Of a stretch of 64,000 nt of DNA, positions 1-8,673 are shown in pieces (position 1 is the stretch's first letter; every line of letters starts with the position of its first letter). Origin of the DNA: Rhizobium aethiopicum (GTDB lineage Bacteria; Pseudomonadota; Alphaproteobacteria; Rhizobiales; Rhizobiaceae); assembly GCF_900094625.1 (NCBI RefSeq), contig NZ_FMAJ01000002.1, positions 434,001 to 498,000 of the forward strand, in the 5' to 3' direction. The translations under genes and the position numbers were made by a program. The notes beneath the pieces were generated by a model. The model worked only from the letters and a program-made list of their open reading frames with translations, did not search any database and was not told the origin of the DNA.

Positions 1-2
1 GC

Positions 3-602
3 GATACCTACATCACGACCGAAGTCGGCCAGCATCAGATGTGGGCGGCGCAGTTCTTCGGCTTCGAACAGCCGAATCGCTGGATGACCTCGGGCGGCCT
101 CGGCACGATGGGTTACGGCCTGCCGGCGGCACTCGGCGTGCAGATCGCCCATCCCGAAAGCCTCGTCATCGACATTGCCGGCGACGCATCGATCCAGATG
201 TGCATTCAGGAAATGTCGACGGCGATCCAGTACGACGCGCCCATCAAGATCTTCATCATGAACAACCAGTATATGGGCATGGTGCGTCAGTGGCAGCAGC
301 TCCTGCACGGCAACCGCCTGTCGCACTCCTATACGGAGGCGATGCCCGATTTCGTCAAGCTGGCGGAAGCCTATGGCGCGGTCGGCCTGCGCTGCGACAA
401 GCCGGACGAGCTCGACGATGCCATCGTCGAGATGATCGAGGTCAAGAAGCCGGTCATTTTCGATTGCCGCGTCGCCAATCTCGCCAACTGCTTCCCGATG
501 ATCCCCTCGGGCAAGGCGCATAACGAAATGCTGCTGCCCGACGAAGCCACCGACGAAGCGGTCGCAAACGCGATCGACGCCAAGGGCCGCCAGCTCGTCT
601 AA
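3..602 (+). CDS. ilvI: Acetolactate synthase large subunit, 3' end only
   Basis: This is the C-terminal third of the thiamine-diphosphate enzyme that makes acetolactate or acetohydroxybutyrate in branched-chain amino acid synthesis. The reading frame is open from the first complete codon, so the gene begins before the window. It shows the ThDP/Mg binding motif that starts at GDAS and ends at MNN about 28 residues later, and the family's typical MVRQWQ stretch. Another ORF in a second frame is a shadow. ilvH follows after 80 bp, the usual large/small subunit order, so the two are probably cotranscribed. Confidence 0.96.
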   Translation, partial: DTYITTEVGQHQMWAAQFFGFEQPNRWMTSGGLGTMGYGLPAALGVQIAHPESLVIDIAGDASIQMCIQEMSTAIQYDAPIKIFIMNNQYMGMVRQWQQLLHGNRLSHSYTEAMPDFVKLAEAYGAVGLRCDKPDELDDAIVEMIEVKKPVIFDCRVANLANCFPMIPSGKAHNEMLLPDEATDEAVANAIDAKGRQLV

Positions 603-682
603 GACTTAATAATTGCGCATAATTCCTTTCCGAAAATCGTGGCCGATTTTCAGGGTTATGCGGCGAGAGGAAACCCAGGATC

Positions 683-1255
683 ATGAACGCACACCTTCAG
701 CCCACGGGCTCTGCCTATTTCATCTCTCCGGAAACGACGGCGATCGAGAGCCATACGCTCTCGGTTCTCGTCGACAACGAGCCGGGCGTCCTTGCCCGCG
801 TTATCGGCCTGTTCTCCGGCCGCGGCTACAACATCGAGAGCCTCACCGTCTCCGAGACCGAGCATCAGGCGCATCTGTCCCGCATCACCATCGTGACCCG
901 CGGCACGCCGCACGTGCTGGAGCAGATCAAGGCGCAGCTCGAACGCATCGTGCCGGTGCACCGCGTCGTCGATCTGACTGTGCGGGCTCGCGAACTCGGC
1001 CAGGACCGGCCGATCGAGCGTGAAGTGGCGCTGGTCAAGGTGATCGGCGAGGGCGAAACCCGCGCCGAGACGTTGCGCCTCGCCGATGCCTTCCATGCCA
1101 AGGTGGTGGACGCGACGATCGACCACTTCATCCTGGAGATAACAGGCAAGTCGTCGAAGATCGACCAGTTCATCGCGATCATGAAGCCGCTCGGTCTGAT
1201 CGAGGTCTGCCGGACCGGTATTGCCGCGATGAACCGCGGCGCGCAGGGGATGTGA
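683..1255 (+). CDS. ilvH: Acetolactate synthase small (regulatory) subunit
   Basis: A 190-residue protein, slightly longer than the roughly 160-residue enterobacterial form, as is usual in rhizobia. The N-terminal ACT domain (about residues 25-100, with LSVLVDNEPGVLARV and GRGYNIESL) binds the feedback inhibitor valine in this family. The C-terminal half matches the second ACT-like domain that contacts the catalytic subunit (FHAKVVDATIDHFILEITG). The start is supported by a purine-rich stretch (GAGAGGAAA) upstream. It sits directly downstream of ilvI. Confidence 0.96.
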   Translation: MNAHLQPTGSAYFISPETTAIESHTLSVLVDNEPGVLARVIGLFSGRGYNIESLTVSETEHQAHLSRITIVTRGTPHVLEQIKAQLERIVPVHRVVDLTVRARELGQDRPIEREVALVKVIGEGETRAETLRLADAFHAKVVDATIDHFILEITGKSSKIDQFIAIMKPLGLIEVCRTGIAAMNRGAQGM

Positions 1256-1280
1256 GCTGGCATCTTTACTCGACGTCATT

Positions 1281-1313
1281 CTCGCCCTGTGCCGGAGTTG
1301 TCCGGTGGGCGAG
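1281..1313 (+). terminator. Stem-loop after ilvH
   Basis: CTCGCCC (1281-1287) pairs with GGGCGAG (1307-1313), and an inner CCGGA/TCCGG pair (1292-1296/1301-1305) extends the stem around a GTTG loop. It lies 25 bp after the ilvH stop. No T-run follows, so it may be a terminator that does not need one or a 3'-end stabilising hairpin. Confidence 0.5.
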
Positions 1314-1417
1314 GGACGGAGAGGTTGCTTAAAGCCTGTTCTTCCCCTGGGGCGAGGGGGAATCGCGAGTTTCGGCATATAATCGGATAGGTGTGAAACA
1401 GTCTGAGCGGCCGGAGA

Positions 1418-2266
1418 TCACAGCATCTCCAGCCGCCTTTTACTTGCCGGCGGCGGGAAGGCCGCGTCCAGCGCCTGCCAATCCTCATCGGTGATCTCGA
1501 GCGAGATGCAGTCGCGGTTTTCGCGAACGCGTTCGGCATTCGACGTCTTCGGAATGACGATGACGCCGTCGCGTTCGAGCAGGAAGGCGAGCGCCAGTTG
1601 GGCGGGGGTCGCCTGATAGGCCTTGGCGATGCGGATCAGTTCCGCATCATGGAGGATATGGCCCTGCTCGATCGGAGAATAGGCCATAACGGGAATGCCG
1701 CGGCTCTGGCACCAGGGCAGCAGATCATACTCGACGCCGCGGCGGGAGAGATTGTAGAGCACTTGGTTGGTGGCGACATTGGCGCCGTCGGGCACGCCGA
1801 GCAGTTCCTCCATGTCATCAGTGTCGAAGTTGGAGACGCCCCAGGCGCCGATCTTGCCTGACGCCTTAAGCATTTCGAAGGCGGCGACTGTTTCGGCGAG
1901 CGGATAATTGCCGCGCCAGTGCAGGAGATAGAGATCGATGCGGTCGGTGCCCAGCCGCTCGAGGCTGTGTTCGCAGGCCTCGATCGTGCCTTTCAGGCTG
2001 GCGTTCCAGGGATAGACCTTGCTGACGATGAAGACCTCGTCCCGCCGTCCCCTGATCGCCTGGCCAACGATTTCCTCGGCGCCGCCGTCGCCATACATTT
2101 CGGCGGTGTCGATCAGAGTCATGCCGAGATCAATGCCGGCTCTGAGGCTTTCGATCTCGGCGCTGGCATGGTCGGCATCCTCGCCCATGGCCCAGGTGCC
2201 CTGGCCGAGCGCCGGAACCTCTACGCCGTTCGGCAATTCAACGGTGGGGATAGGGTCGTCCTGCAT
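1418..2266 (-). CDS. Aldo/keto reductase
   Basis: A 282-residue NAD(P)H-dependent aldo/keto reductase of the soluble (beta/alpha)8 type. The catalytic tetrad is visible: D53 and Y58 (DTAEMYG), K83 (VSKVYPWN) and H116 (YLLHWRG). The C-terminal [10 protein letters not shown] motif binds the cofactor phosphate in this family. The substrate cannot be read from sequence. It is divergent from a LysE-type exporter, and the 152-bp space between them carries the dyad TGTCACCATGACA. Confidence 0.9.
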   Translation of the reverse strand: MQDDPIPTVELPNGVEVPALGQGTWAMGEDADHASAEIESLRAGIDLGMTLIDTAEMYGDGGAEEIVGQAIRGRRDEVFIVSKVYPWNASLKGTIEACEHSLERLGTDRIDLYLLHWRGNYPLAETVAAFEMLKASGKIGAWGVSNFDTDDMEELLGVPDGANVATNQVLYNLSRRGVEYDLLPWCQSRGIPVMAYSPIEQGHILHDAELIRIAKAYQATPAQLALAFLLERDGVIVIPKTSNAERVRENRDCISLEITDEDWQALDAAFPPPASKRRLEML

Positions 2267-2320
2267 GGCTCTTCATCCTGGTCAAGAGATTGCGCTGCGC
2301 CGCTATCTTTCAAGTAATCC

Positions 2321-2333
2321 TGTCACCATGACA
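2321..2333. promoter_or_regulatory. Inverted repeat, candidate operator between AKR and LysE genes
   Basis: TGTCA-CCA-TGACA is a perfect 5+3+5 dyad centred 92 bp before the LysE start. The same core, extended by one base pair, occurs at 59536-59550, 83 bp before an aminotransferase start. An octamer CTGACCTA (2370-2377) also recurs there in the opposite orientation. A shared regulator is inferred; its identity is unknown. Confidence 0.45.
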
Positions 2334-2418
2334 ATGATGCAATGGCATCACCGATTTAGGGCAATTATGCTGACCTAAATAAAGCGGGCTGCTGGAAAAG
2401 CCGGCTTCGGGAGGTCGC

Positions 2419-3012
2419 ATGCCGCTGGACACGTTTCTCGCTCTCGTTCTCTTCGCCTTCACGACGTCGCTCACACCGGGGCCGAACAATATGATGCTCT
2501 TCGCCTCGGGCGTGAATTTCGGTTTCCGCAGGACTATCCCGCATATGTTCGGCATCGGTGCCGGCTTCTTCTCGCTGCTCATCGGCGTCGGTTTCGGGCT
2601 CGGGGCGCTGCTGCACACGGTCCCCGCTGCCTATACGGCGCTGAAGTTTGCGGGCGGCGCCTATCTCGTCTGGATCGCCTGGAAAATTGCCTCGTCGCGC
2701 TCGCTTGGCCAGGGCAAGAGCGGTGCGGCGCCGATATCCTTCGCCTCGGCGGCGGCTTTCCAATGGATCAATCCGAAAGCCTGGGTGATGGCGGTGACCG
2801 CGATGGCGACCTATACCAATCCCGAGCTCTACCTCTTGAGCGTGCTGATCGTCGGCCTGGCTTTCGCGATGGTCAACGTGCCGAGCGTTTCGACCTGGGC
2901 GGGTTTCGGCTCGGCGCTCCGGGAATGGCTTTCCGATCCGGTGCGGCTGAAATGGTTCAATATCATCATGGCGGTGCTTCTGGTGGGGAGCCTCTGGCCG
3001 ATGCTAAAATAG
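2419..3012 (+). CDS. LysE/RhtB family amino-acid exporter
   Basis: A 197-residue inner-membrane protein with about six hydrophobic segments. The family signature SLTPGPNN lies at the end of the first helix, followed by the conserved GFRRTIPHMFGI loop and the helix with FAGGAYLVWIAWKI. Members export amino acids or homoserine lactones, and the substrate here is unknown. GGGAGG precedes the ATG. Its last 9 bp overlap the end of the convergent DUF2269 gene. Confidence 0.9.
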   Translation: MPLDTFLALVLFAFTTSLTPGPNNMMLFASGVNFGFRRTIPHMFGIGAGFFSLLIGVGFGLGALLHTVPAAYTALKFAGGAYLVWIAWKIASSRSLGQGKSGAAPISFASAAAFQWINPKAWVMAVTAMATYTNPELYLLSVLIVGLAFAMVNVPSVSTWAGFGSALREWLSDPVRLKWFNIIMAVLLVGSLWPMLK

Positions 3013-3479
3013 AGCGATCGACGGTTTCGTCAGCATCAGCCAGAAAATGCCGAAGACGGCCGAGAAAGCCGGAAAGCCGAAAACGAACCAGATGCGGTAG
3101 AGGCTGTCATAGCTGGGCGGCAGGACGCTTCCCGAGCTTGCCGCGGCGCCGGCGAGGTCGCGCAGTTGGATCTGAATCCAGACGACCGGTAGCCAGAACA
3201 AGCCGGTCACGACATAAAGCAGCAGCGACAGCGCAATCCAGCCCTCCGAAAGGTCCCAGCCGATCGATCGCGCCAGCAAATAGCCGCTCACCGGTTGGAG
3301 AACGGCGGGGTCGCCGTGAAGATGGTGTCGGCGATGACGACGGTCGCGGCGACATGCGCGACCAAAGCGGGATCACGCGTGCGGTGCGCCATCACCATGA
3401 AAAAGGCGATGCCGGCGCCCGTGCCGAAGAGAACGGTCGCGCCGATGACATGGGCAAGCAGCAGCCATTCTTCGAGCAT
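3004..3479 (-). pseudogene. DUF2269 membrane protein, interrupted by a frameshift
   Basis: Two reading frames encode one protein of about 158 residues. The first (3479 to 3288) starts MLEEWLLLAHVIGATVLFGTG and ends prematurely at FTATPPFSNR. The second (3291 to 3004) continues VSGYLLARSIGWDLSEG to the end. Reading across about 3305-3312 with one base added gives TATPxAVLQPVSGYLL, the run expected of DUF2269 proteins, so one base seems to be missing in a C/G-rich stretch. About four hydrophobic segments are present. The ATG overlaps the upstream epimerase stop (TGATG), so translation was probably coupled. Real loss and sequencing error cannot be told apart here. Confidence 0.75.
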
Positions 3480-4750
3480 CAGCGTTCATCCAGGATGGCA
3501 AGGGCCGTGAGCGTCAGCAGGATCGATGGCAGCACCTTGACGAGCGGGCCGAGCGGATCGAGCCAAAGCACCGGTTCGAGAAGTGTACCGCCTGTGAGAT
3601 AGGCCAATGAGACGGCCAGCATGCTGAGGAGGGCGCGTCTGGCGAGCGGGCGGACAAGGACGGCGGCGCCGAGCGCGATATCGATGAGACAGGTGAGAAG
3701 CGTCAGCGCCGTTGCCGCCGCCTCGGGCATCAAGGGCAGGAAATGCGCGGCGGCCTTCTCCACCGCCAGCAGCGGGATCAGCCCGGAGAGCAGCCAGAAG
3801 GCCGATAGGCCTGATATGACGAGCGGCTTCAGGAGATAGAGCCTGGCGAACCAGAGATCCTGCACGCCGGAGGGGTTGGCCGCGAGCGTTGCCTCGGCTG
3901 ATGACGCGGCAAGCCCGCGATGCGCCCTCTCGCCTCTGATGCCTTCGGACATGACGGTCATCGCCGTCGAGCGTAGCGGCGAACGCCAACCGAGCTGGCC
4001 AGCGACATCGGCGAGCCAGGTCACGGGCCGCGCAAACCACGGAGCAAGGGAAATGACGCGGGCGGGCGGCAGGCCCAGCCACTGCCGGTGGAGGCGCACG
4101 AGTTCGGCGAGCGTCAGGACCTCGCCGGCAGCAAGAACGATATCCCCGCGCAGATCGCCCGCGATCACCTGCGATACGGCTTCCGCCACGTCGTCCACGG
4201 AAAGCGTGTCGACCGGGCTTTGCACATGGGTAAGCGGCAGCGCCAGGGGGAAGGCGGCCAGCGCCCGGATGAGCGACGAGCCCCCATGGGCGTTGCGACC
4301 GAGAACGAGGGCAGGGCGCAGGATGGCGTGAGGCAGACCGCTTGCCGCCAGCGCCTCGTCGGCCTGCCGCTTCGTGGCAAGGAAAGGCAGATCGCCGGCC
4401 GCGCCCGCCGTCCTTGCCGATATCTGCACGATCAGAGGCTGAGAGCGTTTCGCAGCGGCATAGAGCCCCAGCATTGCATCCGCCTGAGTCGCCGCTAAAT
4501 CGTCCGACAGGCTGTCCTGCAGCGCGCCGGCGCAATTGACGACGACATGCTGGCCCTTCAGGAAATCCTCCCAGTCCTCGGTCTTCGTCATGCGCGAGAG
4601 ATCGGCCCGCCGCCAGTTTATCGCGGGCTGCTTCAAACGCGCACGCGCAGGATTGCGGCCGAGCCCGGTCACGGCATGCCCATCGGCCGCGAGCCGGGCC
4701 GCGACGACGGAGCCTATGAAGCCGGTTGCGCCGAGAATCAGGATGTTCAT
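3479..4750 (-). CDS. NAD(P)-dependent epimerase/SDR with C-terminal DoxX-like membrane domain
   Basis: A 423-residue two-part protein. Residues 1 to about 290 form an extended SDR/NmrA-type Rossmann domain with the GATGFIG nucleotide loop at 7-13. Residues about 300-423 hold four hydrophobic helices of the DoxX-like kind. The fusion is known from proteobacteria; substrate and role are not established. It is the first gene of a two-gene unit with the broken DUF2269 gene, which it overlaps by one base. Confidence 0.82.
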   Translation of the reverse strand: MNILILGATGFIGSVVAARLAADGHAVTGLGRNPARARLKQPAINWRRADLSRMTKTEDWEDFLKGQHVVVNCAGALQDSLSDDLAATQADAMLGLYAAAKRSQPLIVQISARTAGAAGDLPFLATKRQADEALAASGLPHAILRPALVLGRNAHGGSSLIRALAAFPLALPLTHVQSPVDTLSVDDVAEAVSQVIAGDLRGDIVLAAGEVLTLAELVRLHRQWLGLPPARVISLAPWFARPVTWLADVAGQLGWRSPLRSTAMTVMSEGIRGERAHRGLAASSAEATLAANPSGVQDLWFARLYLLKPLVISGLSAFWLLSGLIPLLAVEKAAAHFLPLMPEAAATALTLLTCLIDIALGAAVLVRPLARRALLSMLAVSLAYLTGGTLLEPVLWLDPLGPLVKVLPSILLTLTALAILDER

Positions 4751-4885
4751 GGCAGGAGATCAGCGGAAAAGTTTGAGGGGAATAGGAGGGCTTGGCGGGT
4801 GCGTGAGGTGTGATAGAAAGAGAAGAGATGTTTATACGATTGATGCTTTGAGGAAGGGCAGGGCCTTGCCGCGAGTGACCTTCTA

Positions 4886-5030
4886 AGGTGGCCCGAAGGG
4901 TCGGATGAGGGGGCGGCACGGCACGACATCGATGGTGCTCTTAACTTGCGCTCAGGGCATGCGCGGCTCTGCCGCTTACCCTCTCATCCGTCTGCGGGCA
5001 CCTTCTCCCCGCTGGATAGAAGGGGTGTCC
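4886..5030. repeat. RIME-like intergenic mosaic element
   Basis: The 331-bp gap between the epimerase and nitrile hydratase holds two related modules. The one at 4886-4925 includes GGCCCGAAGGGTCGGATGAG. The one at 4978-5030 reads CTCATCCGTCTGCGGGCACC and then CTTCTCCCCGCTGG in the inverse orientation. The same modules make a longer inverted pair at 60881-61057. They resemble the Rhizobium-specific intergenic mosaic elements. No gene was seen in the gap. Confidence 0.7.
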
Positions 5031-5081
5031 GGGCTACCGCCGAGATAAAAAACGCACGCTCCGTTCTGGGAGGACATTGCC

Positions 5082-5723
5082 TTGCACGACCATGACCACG
5101 ACGATCACCATCGTCACGCCCAGGGGCACGATCACGACAACCACTATTCCGACATGCAGGCGCGCGTCAAAGCGCTGGAAACGCTGCTGACGGAGAAGGG
5201 TTTGATCGATCCGGCAGCGATCGATGCGATCGTCGAGACTTATGAGACGAAGGTGGGGCCGCGGAACGGTGCCCATGTCGTCGCGAAAGCCTGGAGCGAT
5301 CCGGAATTCGCGGACTGGCTGAAGCGAGATGCGACGGCGGCGATTGCGAGCCTCGGTTACACCGGACGGCAGGGTGAGCATATGCGCGCCGTCTTCAACA
5401 CGGCTGACACTCATAACCTGATCGTCTGTACGCTCTGCTCCTGTTATCCCTGGTCGGTGCTCGGCCTTCCACCAGTCTGGTACAAGGCGCCGGCCTATCG
5501 CTCGCGTGCCGTCATCGACCCGCGCGGCGTGCTTGCCGAATTCGGGCTGATGCTGCCTGAGGAGAAGAAGATCCGCGTCTGGGATTCGACGGCGGAGCTG
5601 CGTTATCTCGTCATCCCGGAGCGGCCGGCGGGCACGGAAGGAATGGGCGAGACGGCCCTTGCCAGCCTCGTCAGCCGCGACGCGATGATCGGGACGGCGG
5701 TCCCCGCGGCCCGGAGGTTTTGA
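5082..5723 (+). CDS. nthA: Nitrile hydratase alpha subunit, cobalt type
   Basis: A 213-residue metal-binding subunit of the cytoplasmic enzyme that hydrates nitriles to amides. The metal site VCTLCSC spans C116, C119 and C121. Thr rather than Ser after the first Cys indicates the non-corrin cobalt class. The start is TTG, chosen because GGGAGGA lies 7 bases upstream and the first codons encode a striking Asp/His-rich tail (11 His in the first 22 residues), which may help acquire metal. The beta subunit starts 1 base after the stop. Confidence 0.95.
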   Translation: MHDHDHDDHHRHAQGHDHDNHYSDMQARVKALETLLTEKGLIDPAAIDAIVETYETKVGPRNGAHVVAKAWSDPEFADWLKRDATAAIASLGYTGRQGEHMRAVFNTADTHNLIVCTLCSCYPWSVLGLPPVWYKAPAYRSRAVIDPRGVLAEFGLMLPEEKKIRVWDSTAELRYLVIPERPAGTEGMGETALASLVSRDAMIGTAVPAARRF

Positions 5724-5724
5724 C

Positions 5725-6384
5725 ATGAACGGACCCCATGATCTCGGCGGGCAGATGGGCTTCGGGCCTGTCGCGCCTGAAGAGAACGAACCCTATTTCC
5801 ATGCCGAATGGGAAAAGCGGGCGCTGGGCATCACGCTTTCCTGCGGCGCTTTCGGCGCCTGGACGATCGATGAAAGCCGGCATGCGCGCGAGAATATTCC
5901 GCCGGCCGATTATCTCGCGGCGAGCTATTACGAGATCTGGATCCGCGGCGTCGAGAAGCTGTTGGAACGGCACGGCTTTGCGACACGCAAGGAATTGCTT
6001 TCCGGGCGCAGGCTGCAGGATGGGACGGCGCCGAAGCGGGTGCTGAAGGCAGAGATGGTGCCCGGAGTCCTCGCTAAAGGCGGGCCATGCGACCGGCCGG
6101 TGGACAGCGCGCCGCTTTTCGCGGTCGGCGAGCGGGTGAAGACGAAGAATTTCAATCCGGCGACCCATACGCGGCTGCCGCGATATGCCAGGGCCAAGAC
6201 TGGCGTCGTCGAAGCCGTGCAGGGTTCCTTCGTCTTTCCCGACGACAATGCGCATGGCAAGGGCGAGAACCCGCAATGGCTCTACACTGTCGTTTTCAAC
6301 GGTACAGAGGTCTGGGGCGATGGCGCCGACCCGTCGCTGACGGTCTCGATCGATGCGTGGGAGAGCTATCTTGAGCGTGTGTGA
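5725..6384 (+). CDS. nthB: Nitrile hydratase beta subunit
   Basis: A 219-residue partner of the alpha subunit. The N-terminus (MNGPHDLGGQMGFGPV) and the C-terminal SH3-like barrel (FAVGERVKTKNFNPATHTRLPRYARAK, VVFNGTEVWG) are diagnostic. The beta subunit completes the active-site pocket and contributes conserved arginines that bind the oxidised cysteines. Translation is probably coupled to alpha (TGACATG), and the accessory gene overlaps its 3' end. Confidence 0.95.
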   Translation: MNGPHDLGGQMGFGPVAPEENEPYFHAEWEKRALGITLSCGAFGAWTIDESRHARENIPPADYLAASYYEIWIRGVEKLLERHGFATRKELLSGRRLQDGTAPKRVLKAEMVPGVLAKGGPCDRPVDSAPLFAVGERVKTKNFNPATHTRLPRYARAKTGVVEAVQGSFVFPDDNAHGKGENPQWLYTVVFNGTEVWGDGADPSLTVSIDAWESYLERV

Positions 6385-6742
6385 AAACCCCTCTCAGCTC
6401 TCGCATTCGCCGGGCCTGCCGAAGTCGCCGGAGGGTGATCCCGTCTTCCCCGAGCCCTGGGCGGCTGAGGCCTTCGCGATGACCGTGCATCTGCACCAGC
6501 AGGGGCTGTTTTCCTGGAGCGAGTGGGCCGAAACCCTTTCGCGGGAATTGCATCAGCCGGGCCGGGCCGAGGATGGCAGCGATTATTTCGAATGCTGGGT
6601 GGCTGCGCTTTCGAATCTGCTGATCAGTCGCAGCCTGGTGGACGCATCCGTTATCCTCGACCTTCAGAAGAGCTGGCAGCGGGCAGCCGAAGCCACGCCG
6701 CATGGCAAACCGATCGAGCTTGCCAATGATCCGCTGCGCTGA
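6353..6742 (+). CDS. Nitrile hydratase accessory protein (activator)
   Basis: A 129-residue homologue of the small activator that delivers cobalt to the alpha subunit. It resembles the N-terminal part of the beta subunit (EPWAAEAFAMTVHLHQQGLFSWSEWAETL), as expected for this family. The ATG overlaps nthB by 32 bp; a TTG at 6371 would give a 14-bp overlap and is an alternative. With nthAB it forms a complete three-gene operon. No cobalt permease is visible nearby. Confidence 0.88.
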   Translation: MRGRAILSVCENPSQLSHSPGLPKSPEGDPVFPEPWAAEAFAMTVHLHQQGLFSWSEWAETLSRELHQPGRAEDGSDYFECWVAALSNLLISRSLVDASVILDLQKSWQRAAEATPHGKPIELANDPLR

Positions 6743-6746
6743 TCTT

Positions 6747-7529
6747 TCAAGACGGGAACTGCCGATAGCACTCCTCGGCCACCGCACGCAGCGTCTCGCG
6801 CGAGATTTCGCCGGTGACGGCGTAACCGAGTTCGCCGTCGATCCAGTAGAAGGTTTCGAGATCGCCGGACGAGGCGAAGCGGAAGCTCGTGGTGCGGTTT
6901 TCCCGGTTGCGGCCGACCATCACTGTCAGGCGCTCGCCGGCCTGGTTCTCGTACATGAACATCGCCCCCGGCTTGCCGTCGACCGGTAGCAGGCGGCCGC
7001 CGATCAGCTTGAAGCCCAGCGGCTGCAGGTTCGGGATCTTGAGGTTGTCGATCGCCAGGCGCTTGCCGAGCCAGGTGGCGAGATGGGCCTCCTCGTCGGC
7101 GAAGACCTCGACTGGGTGGCGAACCTCGGCGGCATAGACGGTAAAGGCGGTCTCGGCCTGTTTCGGGAAGGTTTCGGAGCCGGCAAGCTGCAACTCCGGC
7201 CTTTCCAGAAGAGCGGGGCCATAATGGCCGCTGAGGGCGCCTAGCGCGAAGACGAGCAGAGCCGCGGCGGTCAGCCTCCAGCGCTTTGACCTGGGTGAGG
7301 CGGCGCGCGCAGGTGTGACGAGCAGCGGATCGGTATCCCTGGCCTTCTCGTAACCTGAAAAGAGCGAGCGGATGCCTGTGCTCTGGGCCTGCCATTCGGC
7401 GACCATCGCCGCCTCCTCGGAATTGTCGGCGAGGTAGGCTTCGATGCGGGCGCGCGAGCTCTGCGGCAGTTGCCCGTCGGCATAGGCGTGGAGATCGGCT
7501 TCGGTGACGATCGGGTTGGTCTCGTTCAT
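6747..7529 (-). CDS. Transmembrane anti-sigma factor
   Basis: A 260-residue membrane protein. Its N-terminal cytoplasmic part (EADLHAYADGQLP, AYLADN) is typical of anti-sigma factors but lacks the zinc-binding HxxxCxxC motif. One transmembrane helix lies at about 86-104, followed by a periplasmic domain of about 150 residues. It starts within the last codons of the sigma gene (4-bp ATGA overlap), which supports coupled synthesis and partner binding. It converges with the nitrile hydratase operon, 4 bp apart. Confidence 0.85.
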   Translation of the reverse strand: MNETNPIVTEADLHAYADGQLPQSSRARIEAYLADNSEEAAMVAEWQAQSTGIRSLFSGYEKARDTDPLLVTPARAASPRSKRWRLTAAALLVFALGALSGHYGPALLERPELQLAGSETFPKQAETAFTVYAAEVRHPVEVFADEEAHLATWLGKRLAIDNLKIPNLQPLGFKLIGGRLLPVDGKPGAMFMYENQAGERLTVMVGRNRENRTTSFRFASSGDLETFYWIDGELGYAVTGEISRETLRAVAEECYRQFPS

Positions 7530-8041
7530 TTCGGCCTCCGAAGCGTAATGATGTTATCGGCCTTCAGGTGCTCGGCGACGCGTCGGCGGGCGCGCGACAG
7601 GCGCGACATCACGGTGCCGATCGGGATATCGAGCGCGGTGGAAACCTCGCTGTAGCTGTATCCCTCGATGACGACGAGCATCAACACGGCGCGGTGCTCC
7701 TCCGAAAGGCTGTTCAGCGCATCGTTGAGCCGGGCGCGCTCCAGCGGATCGGCCGCGAGTTCGGGGTCGGCCATATTCTCTGCGGCGTCGAGCTCGACAA
7801 GGCCGTCGCGCGCCTTGTCGCGCCGGCCGTTGCGATAGAGATTGGTCATGATGGTCAGCACCCAGCCGCGCAGATTGAGGCCGCGCCATTGGCCGCGGCG
7901 CGTCAGAATCTTCTCGACACAGTCCTGTAGCAAATCCTCGCCATCGGCATCCGAACGCGTCAGGCTGCGCGAATAGCGCCTGAGCGAGGGGAGGAGGGCC
8001 AGGATCTGGCCCTCGAAGCTTTCCGGTGCAGGTATCTTCAT
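7526..8041 (-). CDS. ECF-type RNA polymerase sigma factor
   Basis: A 171-residue group 4 sigma factor. Region 2 (about 18-80, with DADGEDLLQDCVEKIL) recognises the -10 element, and region 4 (about 110-160, with LSEEHRAVLMLVVIEG and GTVMSRLSRARRRV) recognises the -35 element. The longer frame upstream adds 64 residues antisense to the neighbouring gene and is not coding. It lies between a secreted protein gene and its likely anti-sigma factor, all on one strand. Confidence 0.92.
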   Translation of the reverse strand: MKIPAPESFEGQILALLPSLRRYSRSLTRSDADGEDLLQDCVEKILTRRGQWRGLNLRGWVLTIMTNLYRNGRRDKARDGLVELDAAENMADPELAADPLERARLNDALNSLSEEHRAVLMLVVIEGYSYSEVSTALDIPIGTVMSRLSRARRRVAEHLKADNIITLRRPK

Positions 8042-8072
8042 GCCGGCTTTCTTGGCAGCAAGGCCCCTACTA

Positions 8073-8453
8073 TCAAGGTTTGGCGAGATCCCAGTTGCCG
8101 CCGACACCGTCGCCGGTGATGTCGCCGGCCTTCTTGTCCTTGACCCAGTAATAGAGCGGCATGCCGTCCTTGGCCCATTGCTTCGTGCCGTCCTTGCGTT
8201 CGATGATCGAATATGCACCATCGGCCTTGGCATCGGAAGCGGCCATCAGCGGGGGCCAGTTCTTGGCGCAATCGTCGTAGCAGTTGGAAACGCCCTTGGC
8301 GTCCTTCTTGAAGGTGTAGAGGGTCATATCGTTTTCGCCGGCAAGCACCTTGCCCTTGGCGGATTCGACTTCCTTGATGGGAGGGGCGGCGAAAGCAGCG
8401 GTCGCGGCAAGGGCGGCTGCGGCTGCGACGGAAAGGAATTTCACGGATGTCAT
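8073..8453 (-). CDS. Secreted protein of the lipoprotein_15 repeat family
   Basis: A 126-residue exported protein with a signal peptide (MTSVKFLSVAAAAALAATAAFA, written here in part) that lacks a lipobox Cys. The mature part has two copies of the COG4315-type repeat (DMTLYTFKKDAKGVSNCYDDC and GMPLYYWVKDKKAGDITGD). The start was chosen because AAGGAGAG precedes it. Two Cys (in NCYDDC) may form a disulfide. It is first in the unit with the ECF sigma and anti-sigma genes, so it may be a target or part of the sensed stress response. Confidence 0.85.
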   Translation of the reverse strand: MTSVKFLSVAAAAALAATAAFAAPPIKEVESAKGKVLAGENDMTLYTFKKDAKGVSNCYDDCAKNWPPLMAASDAKADGAYSIIERKDGTKQWAKDGMPLYYWVKDKKAGDITGDGVGGNWDLAKP

Positions 8454-8673
8454 GATGTCTCTCCTTGAGGTTGGGCACGCAATGCTGCGGTACCTGAGAT
8501 GAGACACGGGACGAGGCGGTTTTATTCCCCATGCAGCGAAAAAGTCGTCGCGGGGGAAGCGCCCGCAGCTCAGCGTTACAAGCTGCCTCGGCAGATCATT
8601 TACACCGTGCTGTTTTGCGGATATTCTGTATCCTTAATTTGGTTCGCGGAACCGATCCATTACGAGTTGCTGA

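Noticed and set aside
656..1378. A 240-residue minus-strand ORF opposite ilvH
   Set aside because: It is the antisense of ilvH, which has clear ACT-domain motifs.
3486..4919. A 477-residue minus-strand ORF covering the epimerase gene
   Set aside because: It is a second-frame shadow of the epimerase gene with an Arg/Ala-rich, patternless product.
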